Assembly (NCBI GenBank): GCA_964599915.1
Contig: CAZRHR010000060.1
Location: 1 to 16,568, forward strand
DNA length: 16,568 bases
DNA from: CAZRHR01 sp964599915
GTDB lineage: Bacteria; Bacteroidota; Bacteroidia; CAIKAF01
Reading direction: 5' to 3'
This document shows, in pieces, positions 1 through 7,177 of the stretch. Under the pieces are notes generated by a model. It saw nothing but the letters and a program-made list of their open reading frames with translations. It was not told the DNA's origin and did not search any database. Made by a program: the position numbers and the translations under genes. Within the stretch, counting starts at the first letter, position 1. Every line of letters starts with the position of its first letter.

Positions 1-195
1 CCCGCCAAAATCACCGGATTAGATCAATACATTGGCAGCTTGGAAGTGGGTAAGGATGCCAGCTTATTTGTGTCCGACGGCCCTGCCTTAGATATTTTGA
101 CCCAACGCATTCATCAGGTATGGATTCGAGGCGTGCCGCAGGCTTTAGATACACGGCAAGAGCAACTGTACCGACGGTTTACGCGGGAGAAATAG
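1..195 (+). CDS. Amidohydrolase family protein, C-terminal fragment
   Basis: The window opens inside this gene; 64 codons and a TAG stop are visible. The translation holds the final part of an imidazolonepropionase-like amidohydrolase: a PAKITGLD segment, the hallmark GSLEVGKDASLFVSDG, in which the chain returns to the small beta domain, then a strand ending in WIRGVP and a tail QEQLYRRF. These enzymes are metal-dependent hydrolases of C-N or related bonds. The metal-binding histidines lie in the missing upstream part, so the substrate cannot be judged. The QLYRRF tail is, from memory, typical of Bacteroidota members, which are often exported. No clear terminator follows the stop; a run of eight T at about 207-214 has no stem before it. 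Confidence 0.85.
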   Translation, partial: PAKITGLDQYIGSLEVGKDASLFVSDGPALDILTQRIHQVWIRGVPQALDTRQEQLYRRFTREK

Positions 196-576
196 TGGGG
201 TGTGCCTTTTTTTTGAGTTAGCATCTGATGATGAGTGCATTCTCCTGTCCTTGCCCCAAGAACCAAATGGTTGGACATCTTGCAACCAAACATGCAAGCG
301 GATTCGTTTTCCTTGTTACAACCTATCTTGCACAGCCATTTTCATGAAAGCAACTGGCCGCTTTTCCACGTAGGATTAACAAGAAATGGACGCCTACCAT
401 GGAACGCGCGGAGCACATGGACATCTCATGAAGGCGAACAACCTCTGTTAGGAAGTTGCATCTAATCCATTACCGCAGACACCAGGTTCTGGCGGATAAT
501 CCTGTTGAATTGATAGATAGGAAGTGAGATGTTTATCATGACCCAAAGGAGCATTCGCGATGCTTTAGTCTATGGT
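196..576. other. 381-base stretch without a convincing gene
   Basis: It lies between the stop of the amidohydrolase (plus) and the stop of the YgiD-like gene (minus). A 76-codon plus-strand frame at 235-465 is open, but its product resembles no family I know, has no ribosome-binding site, and has a composition unlike a folded protein. A short inverted repeat AGCAT-TCGCG-ATGCT lies at about 551-565, just past the end of the YgiD-like gene, but no T-run follows it on either strand, so it is at best a weak terminator. I see no tRNA and no direct repeats. It could be a decayed gene or plain spacer. Confidence 0.5.
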
Positions 577-1458
577 TTATCCCCATTTAACCGATGTCAT
601 GGTTAAAGCTCCTGCTACTGGCGCATCGTTGAACAATAGGATGTCATCCGAAGGTTCTTGAAGCCCCATCGTGTAGATTAAAGGTAAATAATGTTCCGGT
701 GTAGGAATGGCCAACTGGAAAGCGGCCCCTTGGTCCCGATAAGCCAAAAGCGGCGCATGTTGTCCACTGAGCAAGTGCTTTTTCATGATGGCACTGGCTT
801 CCAACGCCCAATCGAAGCCAAATTGCTCATGTAGCTTTGGCCAAGCGACCATGCGTAAGTTATGCACCATGTTTCCGGAGCCAATGATTAAGACGCCTTT
901 TTTGCGTAAGCTCTGAAGTTGAGCGGCCAGCGCATAATGATAGGAAGGGGGCTGTCGATAGTCTAAACTCATCTGAACTACCGGAATATTGGCTTCGGGA
1001 AAAAGGTGTTTGATGACACTCCATGCGCCATGGTCTAAACCCCATTCTAGGTCCAGCCCTACTTCAGTTTGGTTAATAAGGGACTGGGTTTCTTTGGCCA
1101 ATGCGGGACTTCCGGGTGCGGGATATTGCACATCGAACAAAGCCTGTGGAAATCCGCCGAAATCATGAATGGTGCGCGGATGTTCCATCGCGGTAACAAA
1201 AGTGCCGCGCGTTTCCCAATGGGCCGAAATGCAAAGTATGGCCTGTGGAAGGGGAAGGGTTTTGGCCACTTGGCGGAATCCTTGGACAAAGGCATTGTCC
1301 TCAATGGCATTCATTGGGCTGCCGTGCCCTAAAAACAACACCGGCATTTTGTCGCTGGAACGGAGCCCCCTGGCCCATGGTTCCAATGCATTTAATTTCA
1401 TGGCTGCGGAGGTGAAGGGCAACAACCCTAATGTTTTTAAAAATTGTTTACGATTCAT
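577..1458 (-). CDS. ygiD: YgiD/LigB-type extradiol dioxygenase (4,5-DOPA dioxygenase family)
   Basis: A 293-residue member of the class III extradiol dioxygenase family that includes E. coli YgiD, which opens catechol rings such as DOPA using a histidine-bound metal. The metal ligands are visible: H45 in GHGSPMN, H80 in SAHWETRG and H199 in GSGNMVHNL, with spacing (35 and 119 residues) nearly that of the E. coli H22, H57 and H177. H143 (DHGAWS) and H256 (PTPEHYLPL) are the further conserved active-site histidines. I start at the ATG reading MNRKQFLKTLG; a longer frame runs back to 1596, but its extra 46 residues look non-coding and lie across the upstream region of the divergent gene. Compared with E. 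coli, this protein has an N-terminal leader of about 35 residues beginning NRKQFLK, which resembles a weak Tat signal with RK in place of RR, so it may be exported. The in vivo substrate is unknown. No perfect -7 element was found upstream. Confidence 0.88.
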   Translation of the reverse strand: MNRKQFLKTLGLLPFTSAAMKLNALEPWARGLRSSDKMPVLFLGHGSPMNAIEDNAFVQGFRQVAKTLPLPQAILCISAHWETRGTFVTAMEHPRTIHDFGGFPQALFDVQYPAPGSPALAKETQSLINQTEVGLDLEWGLDHGAWSVIKHLFPEANIPVVQMSLDYRQPPSYHYALAAQLQSLRKKGVLIIGSGNMVHNLRMVAWPKLHEQFGFDWALEASAIMKKHLLSGQHAPLLAYRDQGAAFQLAIPTPEHYLPLIYTMGLQEPSDDILLFNDAPVAGALTMTSVKWG

Positions 1459-1625
1459 GCGTTCAACGCTACATTGAATACTGCAAGTTAACGGGCGGCC
1501 AGCACAAATGCATGGGCGTTTTTCAGGGTAGTTTGGTGCTTTTTCAGGTTTTTCTTTATACCCAACCTTTTCTACAGATAAAACAAATGTGGACATGGCC
1601 TGTTTACCTTCTCAAAATCAACACG

Positions 1626-2180
1626 ATGATCTCCAATTTGTTTTTTATGCTTTCTCTTAGCCTGTCCGGTCCCATCGAAAATACGATTGGTTTCGACTTC
1701 GGACAATCCGCAGGTAAGTGCCACGATTGGGTATTGGTCACAGATAACGTGATGGGCGGCGTAACCACGGCCCAGTTAACCTATACGGAAGATGCGTTGC
1801 TCCTGACGGGTGACCTGTCTTTGAAGAATTTTGGAGGTTTCGCTTCTGTGAAAACGCCATTTCAAACCTTCGATGTTTCGGCTTACCAAGGGGTAGAGAT
1901 TCGCTTTCGCGCTACCGGCCAATCCTTTGTTTTTACTTTGGAGAATAGCCGTAATTGGACCCGTCCCAATTATAAAAGCCCAGTCTTTAAAAGTAAAAAT
2001 GGCCAATGGGAAACAGTTCGCTTGTATTTCAAAGCGTTTAAAGAGTACCAAATCGGTGAACCCACAGGCGTTGGGCTTCCTGCAGAGAAACTAAGCCAAA
2101 TGGTACGGTTAGGATGCATGACGGCGGAAAAGAAAGAAGGCACCTTCTCACTTGAGATAGATGCCTTAGCTTTCTTTTAG
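1626..2180 (+). CDS. Secreted CIA30 (NDUFAF1-like) domain protein
   Basis: A 184-residue protein with a hydrophobic leader (residues 2-14) followed by a CIA30 domain, the galactose-binding-like beta sandwich named after the mitochondrial complex I assembly factor. The domain shows as W35, TDNVMGGV at 39-46, then LLLTGDLSLKNFGGFASVKT at about 58-77, a block near 90-110 (VEIRFRATGQSFVFTLENSR) and a closing EIDALAFF. Bacterial members are mostly of unknown role; a link to complex I is not implied. I chose the ATG at 1626 because the signal peptide begins there. An ATG at 1587 would add 13 residues with a positively charged start and is possible. The stop lies 12 bases from the stop of the convergent lipoprotein gene, with no terminator between them. 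It diverges from the YgiD-like gene. Confidence 0.75.
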   Translation: MISNLFFMLSLSLSGPIENTIGFDFGQSAGKCHDWVLVTDNVMGGVTTAQLTYTEDALLLTGDLSLKNFGGFASVKTPFQTFDVSAYQGVEIRFRATGQSFVFTLENSRNWTRPNYKSPVFKSKNGQWETVRLYFKAFKEYQIGEPTGVGLPAEKLSQMVRLGCMTAEKKEGTFSLEIDALAFF

Positions 2181-2192
2181 GTAATCCCGGGC

Positions 2193-3050
2193 TTAGTCCA
2201 AGATGATCACCAGATATCTGCTCGTTCCCCAAAACGCTTTCGCGTCTTTAATCACCAGTTTTTCATACGTTTTATTCGCAGCTTGCACCAGTTCGTAAGA
2301 TGAAGAAGGGTGAGAGGTGGCCATGCGTGCTTTCTTGGAATTTAACCGCAATTCTTTAAAGTTCCGGAGGTCTGTGCGGGTAAAGTAGTCTTGGTTAAAG
2401 GCTTCTTTCAAACGTGCGCCGGACTTGGTTTTGAAAAGTCCACCGGCATCTACCACGTTGTTTTCTTGAAGCTCCTTAAATGTGCCAATGGCATAGAACA
2501 CTCGGTTCAGCTCTTCGGTTTGGCGCTCAATGGTTTCTTGACGGTCTTTAGAGACCACATCGAGGCTGTCATAAGAGCGGGTTACTTGTTCGATGCGAAT
2601 GTTTAAAGCCGCCAATTGGGTCACCAAACGACTGATTTCTGCATCTTTCTGGTTGAGCTGTTCCTGCATGTTCGCTACAAGTTCGCGCAAGGCCTTCATG
2701 TCGCGTCCATCGGATTTGATTTTCCTGTTCAATTGGTTGATGCGCAGTTTGTTTTCTTCCATGTATTGCTGGAGTTCTGCCAAATCTGCCTCAATTTGCT
2801 GTCTTTGGTTATCAGAAAGTTCAGGATTGGCTGCGGTGGCAGAGATAATGCCTTGTTTTTCTTTGATTTCTACCAAACGCTCTTGGATGCCATTGAGGTC
2901 TGCAATATAGGAGTCCGTCACTTCATCGCTTCTTTTCTGTTCTTGTTGAAGCGAGTCAATGATAAATTCATATCTTTCTGCTGCTGGGTTAGAACCGCCG
3001 CCGCAGGCCGTAAAAAGGGCAAAAAGAAGTATTAAAAGTGAAGTACGCAT
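2193..3050 (-). CDS. Coiled-coil lipoprotein, conserved Bacteroidota family
   Basis: A 285-residue predicted lipoprotein. The signal peptide MRTSLLILLFALFTAC ends in a lipobox with Cys16, followed by GGGS, so it should sit in the cell envelope. Residues about 25-185 are rich in E, Q, K, L and I in heptad-like spacing (for example IEADLAELQQYMEENKLRIN and QLNQKDAEISRLVTQLAAL) and should form a long coiled coil. A compact C-terminal block follows (about 187-285): AIGTFKELQE, DYFTRTDLRNFKELRLNSKK, ATSHPSSSY and FWGTSRYLVIILD. From memory this block is shared by a widespread Bacteroidota family, some members of which are named Cbp1-like collagen-binding adhesins; I do not infer collagen binding here. 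The start at 3050 is fixed by the lipobox; the frame extends further upstream without one. A perfect -7 element precedes it. Confidence 0.8.
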   Translation of the reverse strand: MRTSLLILLFALFTACGGGSNPAAERYEFIIDSLQQEQKRSDEVTDSYIADLNGIQERLVEIKEKQGIISATAANPELSDNQRQQIEADLAELQQYMEENKLRINQLNRKIKSDGRDMKALRELVANMQEQLNQKDAEISRLVTQLAALNIRIEQVTRSYDSLDVVSKDRQETIERQTEELNRVFYAIGTFKELQENNVVDAGGLFKTKSGARLKEAFNQDYFTRTDLRNFKELRLNSKKARMATSHPSSSYELVQAANKTYEKLVIKDAKAFWGTSRYLVIILD

Positions 3051-3074
3051 GTTGGTTATTTTTAATTCTGGGCT

Positions 3075-3082
3075 CAAAATTA
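3075..3082 (-). promoter_or_regulatory. Bacteroidota -7 promoter element for the lipoprotein gene
   Basis: The minus strand reads TAATTTTG, a perfect match to TAnnTTTG, ending 24 bases before the lipoprotein ATG. No good TTG -33 element is visible at the usual spacing of about 20. Confidence 0.5.
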
Positions 3083-3110
3083 CGATACAAATTTCTGATA
3101 ATGAGAGAAC

Positions 3111-3548
3111 ATGAGAACTTTTACTTTCAAACCTAATCATGAAGGGCCCATTGTGTTTTATGACGGGTCGTGTGGGTTTTGTCATGCTTCTGTTATTAAG
3201 CTACTTACATGGGATAAGGCCAGGGTTTTTCGGTTTGTGTCGCAGCAATCGGAGGTCGGTAGGAATTTATTAAATGAAATACAGGCTTTCCCGCCTGGAC
3301 AACCTGTTCCGGATTCATTGCTTGTCTGGGATGAACAAGTCGTATATGCCTACTTTTCGGCGGTGGGTTTTATCGCCAGAAAGCTTCCATGGCCTTTTTC
3401 ATGGCTAGGTTACCTGGCCCGTTTTCTTCCGGTAAAAATCATGGACTGGGCGTATACGAAGTTTGCTGCTCATCGGTATCGCTTTTTTGGAAAGGCCCCA
3501 GCTTGTTGGCTCCCTTCGGAGGAAGACCGCGCGCGCTTTCTAGACTAA
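3111..3548 (+). CDS. DCC-family thiol-disulfide oxidoreductase (DUF393)
   Basis: A 145-residue DUF393/DCC protein. The family signature YDGSCGFCHASV lies at residues 17-28, with the paired cysteines C21 and C24 spaced as in thioredoxin-like redox sites, followed by FRFVSQQS (40-47). The C-terminal part has the usual WAYTKFAAHRYRFFGK and a third cysteine (C132 in PACWLP). Members are predicted thiol-disulfide oxidoreductases, but substrates are mostly unknown. There is no signal peptide; the hydrophobic stretch at about 93-112 looks amphipathic rather than membrane-spanning. The gene diverges from the lipoprotein gene with 60 bases between starts, and its stop overlaps the end of metF by 4 bases on the opposite strand. 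Confidence 0.88.
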   Translation: MRTFTFKPNHEGPIVFYDGSCGFCHASVIKLLTWDKARVFRFVSQQSEVGRNLLNEIQAFPPGQPVPDSLLVWDEQVVYAYFSAVGFIARKLPWPFSWLGYLARFLPVKIMDWAYTKFAAHRYRFFGKAPACWLPSEEDRARFLD

Positions 3549-4510
3549 TCGTTGTACCGATAAAGGGATTCCACAATTTGTTTTACAGCGGTAGATTTTC
3601 CCATGGTGAAAAAGTGAATGCATGGGGCTCCGGCATCCAATAATTCTTCACATTGTTTGATGGTCCAGCGCACACCTACTTCACTAACTTCTTTGTCCGT
3701 TTTACAATTCATTAAGTCTTTGGTGAGGGCTTCAGGCAGATCTACATGGAAAAATTTCGGCATAAAAGTGAGGTGCCGAAGTTGGGTAATGGGCTTAATG
3801 CCCGGGATGATAGGCACTTCAATGCCTGCGTCCCGACATTGTTGGAAAAAGTCGAGATAGGTTTTGTTATCGAAAAACAATTGGGTGACAATGTATTCTG
3901 CACCGGCATCTACCTTTTGCTTAAGGTAATGAAGGTCTAAGCTTTTGTTGGGTGACTCAAAATGTTTTTCGGGATACCCGGCCACACCAATACAAAAATT
4001 GGTCGGGTGGGCATCTTGGATTTCGTCATCCAGGTATTTTCCTTCGTTTAGCTCGCAAATTTGTTTTACCAAATCCGTAGCGTAGGCATGGCCTCCTGGG
4101 GTTGGAACAAAATGAGGTTCTGTTTTTACAGGATCTCCCCGCAGGGCCAACACATTGTCAATACCCAAAAAGTCCAAATCCAACAGCGCGTTTTCTGTTT
4201 CCTCTTTGGTGAAGCCACCACAAATGAGATGCGGTACCGTTTCAACCCCATATCTGTTTTGCAACGCCGCACAGATGGACACGGTTCCCGGTCTTTTTCT
4301 GATGGAAATTTTTTCGAGGTATCCTTTTTCCCGTCTTTTATATACGTATTCCTCTCGGTGATAGGTAACGTTAATAAAGGACGGATTAAATTTCATCAAA
4401 GGGTCTATGGCTTCATATAAAGCTTGAACGCCATTTCCTTTCAATGGCGGAATTACTTCAAAGGAAAATAGGGGACGGGTAGCGGACTTTAGTTTTTCTG
4501 TGACTTTCAT
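3545..4510 (-). CDS. metF: Methylenetetrahydrofolate reductase
   Basis: A 321-residue flavoprotein that reduces 5,10-methylene-THF to 5-methyl-THF, the methyl donor for methionine synthesis, in the cytoplasm. Visible family motifs are FSFEVIPP (15-22) with E18 matching the catalytic Glu28 of E. coli MetF, NVTYH (47-51), LALRGDP (121-127) with D126 at the flavin-site aspartate, VTQLFFD (208-214) with Q210, and PIIPGIKPI (233-241). Length is slightly above the E. coli enzyme (about 296) and usual for Bacteroidota. It begins 13 bases after the membrane-protein gene ends, so the two are probably co-transcribed. That gap is too short for a SAM or B12 riboswitch, and I see none. Its last 4 bases overlap the convergent DCC gene. 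Confidence 0.95.
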   Translation of the reverse strand: MKVTEKLKSATRPLFSFEVIPPLKGNGVQALYEAIDPLMKFNPSFINVTYHREEYVYKRREKGYLEKISIRKRPGTVSICAALQNRYGVETVPHLICGGFTKEETENALLDLDFLGIDNVLALRGDPVKTEPHFVPTPGGHAYATDLVKQICELNEGKYLDDEIQDAHPTNFCIGVAGYPEKHFESPNKSLDLHYLKQKVDAGAEYIVTQLFFDNKTYLDFFQQCRDAGIEVPIIPGIKPITQLRHLTFMPKFFHVDLPEALTKDLMNCKTDKEVSEVGVRWTIKQCEELLDAGAPCIHFFTMGKSTAVKQIVESLYRYND

Positions 4511-4523
4511 TGCAAGGGTAAAA

Positions 4524-5486
4524 TTATACCTTTTTTGGTTCTATCCATGTGAGGATGGCCGGAATCATAAACAGATAACCGGACAGGGCCTTATCTAGTT
4601 CGGTCCATTTGCCAAAAACCATAAAAAGAAGGTAATAAGGGAGTAGAGAAAGCAGCCAATAGTGAAAGGGCGGGGTTAGTTTTTTCCATTGTGTGGCCAC
4701 CAGAACGGCGGGTATGATGACTTGACCCAGCCAAAGTGGGGTGATGTAATGCGTGAAATGATATACATCCAAATTGTAGGTGAGATGAAAATCTATGGTG
4801 TATGGGGAGTAATGAACGCCTCTTATCCATCTTATTCCGAAAAATACAGCCATCCAAATCAAAAATAATCCTAGGGTTTTGGCGATTATTAATTTTTTAT
4901 TTTGCGCTGTTAAAGTAAAGATAGACAATACTATCCAAATGGGAATCATGACAGATTGTTCCCTGTGAAGGCTAAGGATAAACATGCCGAGATAGAGCCA
5001 CAACCATTGTTGCAGGAAAAAGGCCCGAAGCATCCAGGCGACGCCCCCTAACAGGAAGAAATTTTCCTCCATGTAATAACCGGAAATAGACAGTGGAATG
5101 AGCGCCTGTAGGATAAGTACGCCCATCATGGATTTTGCTTTTGAACACCAAAGTGAAAAAAAGGAAAACACGCCAAAGTACATCCAGTTAAGGACGAGCG
5201 TGTTCCAGATGCCGTGGAAAATTTTATGTTGGAGTATCGGACTCCAGCCGGTGAAAGATGTGAGATGAGAAAAAGTTTGACTGAGCCAAGGCCAAAGAGC
5301 ACGGTATAGGTACGGACTTACGGTTTGTCCCATCAACACATCTTTTTCATAACATATTCTTTCAAACGCCAGGGGCGCCACCATTTCTTTGTAGAGAAAA
5401 AAGGACGTGAGGGCCGCTAACCAAAAGGCCAACACCAGCCCTTTAGAGAAAATACGATGTTCCGAAAATGGGGTTTGCTTTTCCAT
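4524..5486 (-). CDS. Polytopic membrane protein of unknown function
   Basis: A 320-residue, strongly hydrophobic protein with roughly eight or nine membrane segments, for example at about 16-32, 95-114, 121-138, 143-172, 180-194, 199-217, 249-265, 277-292 and 302-315. Motifs outside the membrane may be functional: SPYLYRALWPWL (57-68), SLHREQSVMIP (172-182) and GKWTELDKALSGYLF (292-306). A YR..LP-type motif plus a later RE(T/Q) motif recalls uncharacterised membrane proteins of the GT-C or polysaccharide-polymerase type. This is only a resemblance, and I cannot name a family. No signal peptide cleavage site is seen. It is the first gene of a pair with metF (13-base gap) and diverges from oxyR. 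Nothing in the sequence links it to folate or methionine metabolism. Confidence 0.75.
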   Translation of the reverse strand: MEKQTPFSEHRIFSKGLVLAFWLAALTSFFLYKEMVAPLAFERICYEKDVLMGQTVSPYLYRALWPWLSQTFSHLTSFTGWSPILQHKIFHGIWNTLVLNWMYFGVFSFFSLWCSKAKSMMGVLILQALIPLSISGYYMEENFFLLGGVAWMLRAFFLQQWLWLYLGMFILSLHREQSVMIPIWIVLSIFTLTAQNKKLIIAKTLGLFLIWMAVFFGIRWIRGVHYSPYTIDFHLTYNLDVYHFTHYITPLWLGQVIIPAVLVATQWKKLTPPFHYWLLSLLPYYLLFMVFGKWTELDKALSGYLFMIPAILTWIEPKKV

Positions 5487-5538
5487 TCGGGGACAAATTA
5501 CGGAATCGTAGGTTCATTTAGTATTGGATGCCGGATGT

Positions 5539-5546
5539 TATCTTTG
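5539..5546 (+). promoter_or_regulatory. -7 promoter element almost adjacent to the oxyR start
   Basis: TATCTTTG is a perfect TAnnTTTG match, with a possible weak -33 (TTTA at 5517-5520, spacer 18). Only four bases separate it from the oxyR ATG, so transcription from it would begin at or within the start codon. Confidence 0.45.
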
Positions 5547-5550
5547 ACGT

Positions 5551-6489
5551 ATGACCTTACAGCAGTTGGAATATATTGTGGCTTTAGACCAGCACAGGCA
5601 TTTTGTGCGCGCCTCAGAAGCTTGTTTTGTGACCCAGCCGACCTTGAGTGCCATGATCATGAAGTTGGAGGAAGAGTTAGGGGTGAAGATTTTCGACCGA
5701 AGTCGTCATCCGGTCATGCCGACCGAAGTTGGGCAAAGGGTGATTCAACAAGCGCGGGAGATTTTGGCGGCCACTGCGCGGTTAAAAATCATGGCGCTCG
5801 ATGTGGAAGAGGATATGACGGGCGAATTCCGCTTAGGTATTATTCCCACCTTGGCATCTTCCGTTTTGCCTGTGATACTTGGGCCTTTGTTGGAAAAGTT
5901 TCCAGGTTTACGACTCGAAGTAAAGGAGCAAACGACGGAGCAATTGCTTCAAGCTTTGGTAGAAGGAAGAATGGACGCGGGTTTGTTGGTGACGCCCTTG
6001 TCCCATGAAGGATTTAGGGAATGGCCATTGTTTCAAGAGCCATTGATGGTGTATGATGGACGGGTTGGCGCGGAAGAAAAAAGGGAAGTTCAAATGAACG
6101 AGTTGGCACTTGACCGCCTTTTATTGTTGGAAGAGGGACATTGCCTTCGCGCGCAAGCCTTGCGCATTTGCGACTTACATAAATCCAAAGGGTCCGGCCC
6201 TTTTACCTATGCTGCCGGAAGTTTAGAAACCTTGAAGCGTTTAGCAGACGTTCAAGGTTTGCTCACCATTTTGCCTTGGCTTACGGTAAATCAGTTGTCC
6301 GAAGCCGACATGAAAAAGGTGTCTAAAATTGTACCTATAGAACCGGTCAGGCAAGTGTCATTGGTAAGTTGGCGTTCTGCATTGCGCGAGCGGCAAATTG
6401 ATTTGCTCAGCTCGGTCATTCATGAAGCCATTTTACCCATGTTGCCTGACCCGTTTTTAGACAATAGAAATGTGATACCGATCGACTAG
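5551..6489 (+). CDS. oxyR: LysR-family hydrogen peroxide regulator OxyR
   Basis: A 312-residue LysR-type activator. The N-terminus MTLQQLEYIVALDQHRHFVRASEACFVTQPTLS is the helix-turn-helix part typical of OxyR, and the effector domain runs from about residue 92. The decisive motif is EEGHCLRAQALRICD: C198 and C207 are separated by eight residues exactly as the redox pair C199 and C208 of E. coli OxyR, which forms a disulfide on peroxide exposure and switches on catalase and peroxiredoxin genes. C25 in the DNA-binding domain is separate. The start is set by similarity to other OxyR proteins. No catalase, peroxiredoxin or Dps gene is in this window, so its targets lie elsewhere. It diverges from the membrane-protein/metF pair across 64 bases and converges with the XRE gene, 20 bases away. 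Confidence 0.93.
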   Translation: MTLQQLEYIVALDQHRHFVRASEACFVTQPTLSAMIMKLEEELGVKIFDRSRHPVMPTEVGQRVIQQAREILAATARLKIMALDVEEDMTGEFRLGIIPTLASSVLPVILGPLLEKFPGLRLEVKEQTTEQLLQALVEGRMDAGLLVTPLSHEGFREWPLFQEPLMVYDGRVGAEEKREVQMNELALDRLLLLEEGHCLRAQALRICDLHKSKGSGPFTYAAGSLETLKRLADVQGLLTILPWLTVNQLSEADMKKVSKIVPIEPVRQVSLVSWRSALRERQIDLLSSVIHEAILPMLPDPFLDNRNVIPID

Positions 6490-6509
6490 CGCGATGGATG
6501 TTTTACCAT

Positions 6510-6878
6510 TTAAATGGCAGCACTTAAAGTTTTATAGGTTTCCAATTGCTCTTTAAGAATCTGGATGGTTTCTTTCAAAGAGGCAATGGTTTCGTCTTTG
6601 TGCTGGATGAGCTTTTCGTAAATCCACAAATCATCTCTAGATTTTGTGTTTTGCGCAACCGCTTGGGCAGGTGCACTCATGCTTCGCTCTCTTTCTGCGA
6701 GTAAGTCATGCACACTAGTGCCAAAAATGTCGGCCAATTGATGTAAACGTTCGGTTGAAATACGGGTTAAACCACGCTCAATTCGACTATACGCATTCTG
6801 AGAAATTCCAAGTTGTTTCGCTACGGTAGATTGCGAGATTTTACGGGAGACCCGTAACTTTCTGATAAAAGCATTCAT
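6510..6878 (-). CDS. XRE-family transcriptional regulator with C-terminal coiled coil
   Basis: A 122-residue DNA-binding protein. Residues about 4-60 form a Cro/C1-type helix-turn-helix (LRVSRKISQSTVAKQLGISQ, then AYSRIERGLTRISTERLHQL and FGTSVHDLL). After a linker of about 20 residues rich in A, Q and S, residues 85-117 (YEKLIQHKDETIASLKETIQ onward) form a likely dimerising coiled coil. This layout is common in small Bacteroidota regulators of unknown target. No toxin or antitoxin partner and no phage gene is next to it. Its promoter contains a palindrome (6923-6934), which suggests autoregulation, an inference only. It converges with oxyR and has about 300 bases of AT-rich spacer upstream. 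Confidence 0.88.
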   Translation of the reverse strand: MNAFIRKLRVSRKISQSTVAKQLGISQNAYSRIERGLTRISTERLHQLADIFGTSVHDLLAERERSMSAPAQAVAQNTKSRDDLWIYEKLIQHKDETIASLKETIQILKEQLETYKTLSAAI

Positions 6879-6913
6879 AATTTTTGGGATCCTTTTTTGG
6901 GTTTATATATTTA

Positions 6914-6934
6914 CAAATGTAGTAAACCTGTTTA
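6914..6934 (-). promoter_or_regulatory. Promoter of the XRE gene with overlapping palindrome
   Basis: The minus strand has TACATTTG, a perfect TAnnTTTG, at 6914-6921, 35 bases before the ATG. Immediately upstream lies the perfect inverted repeat TAAAC-CT-GTTTA (6923-6934), placed where a bound repressor would block RNA polymerase. A TTTG at 6938-6941 could be the -33 element, but its 16-base spacer is short. Confidence 0.45.
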
Positions 6935-7127
6935 AAACAAATTCCATAAAAAGGAATAAAGTTCAAAAATTAGACTGCCAAACTTTGACAAGGAAAAAAT
7001 TAATCGTATTAAATTGGATAACATAATATTATTATTTTGATAGAACATTCTGTATTGTTTTAATTTTGGAAAATTGAGTTGGTTTAGAAGGGTTATGTAA
7101 ACAATTTGGATATGAAGACCACAAAAA
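6935..7127. other. AT-rich intergenic spacer
   Basis: This is the rest of the 299-base gap between the XRE gene and the DUF6341-like gene. It is clearly richer in A and T than its surroundings, with runs such as ATAATATTATTATTTT near 7024-7039. A 68-codon minus-strand frame (6932-7138) is open, but it runs through the terminator and has a low-complexity F/I/L/N composition expected of AT-rich DNA. I see no tRNA, no long repeat and no recognisable small RNA. Confidence 0.5.
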
Positions 7128-7150
7128 AAAACAGCCATAAAGGCTGTTTT
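7123..7150 (-). terminator. Intrinsic terminator of the DUF6341-like gene
   Basis: The stem AAAACAGCC (7128-7136) pairs with GGCTGTTTT (7142-7150) around a five-base loop. Read on the minus strand, the hairpin runs directly into a nine-T tract (the A-run 7123-7131 on plus). It starts about 27 bases after the stop at 7178. Confidence 0.85.
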
Positions 7151-7177
7151 GAGTACAAAAACACAAAAAAGTTTTTC

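Noticed and set aside
235..465. 76-codon open frame on the plus strand
   Set aside because: No family resemblance, no ribosome-binding site or -7 element in position, and a composition not typical of a folded protein.
1459..1596. N-terminal extension of the YgiD-like protein to an upstream ATG
   Set aside because: The added 46 residues have no similarity to the family and overlap the upstream region of the divergent CIA30 gene; MNRKQFLK is a natural start.
2391..3035. Three overlapping plus-strand open frames opposite the lipoprotein gene
   Set aside because: They are mirror images of a coiled-coil gene with biased codons and show no protein-like motifs.
4511..4523. SAM or cobalamin riboswitch before metF
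   Set aside because: Only 13 bases separate metF from the upstream gene and nothing resembling either aptamer is seen there or before the membrane gene.
5487..5550. OxyR binding site for autoregulation between oxyR and the membrane gene
   Set aside because: No ATAG...CTAT-type repeats at ten-base spacing can be made out in the 64 bases.
6932..7138. 68-codon minus-strand frame in the AT-rich spacer
   Set aside because: It begins inside the terminator of the neighbouring gene and its F/I/L/N-rich product is what AT-rich DNA yields by chance.
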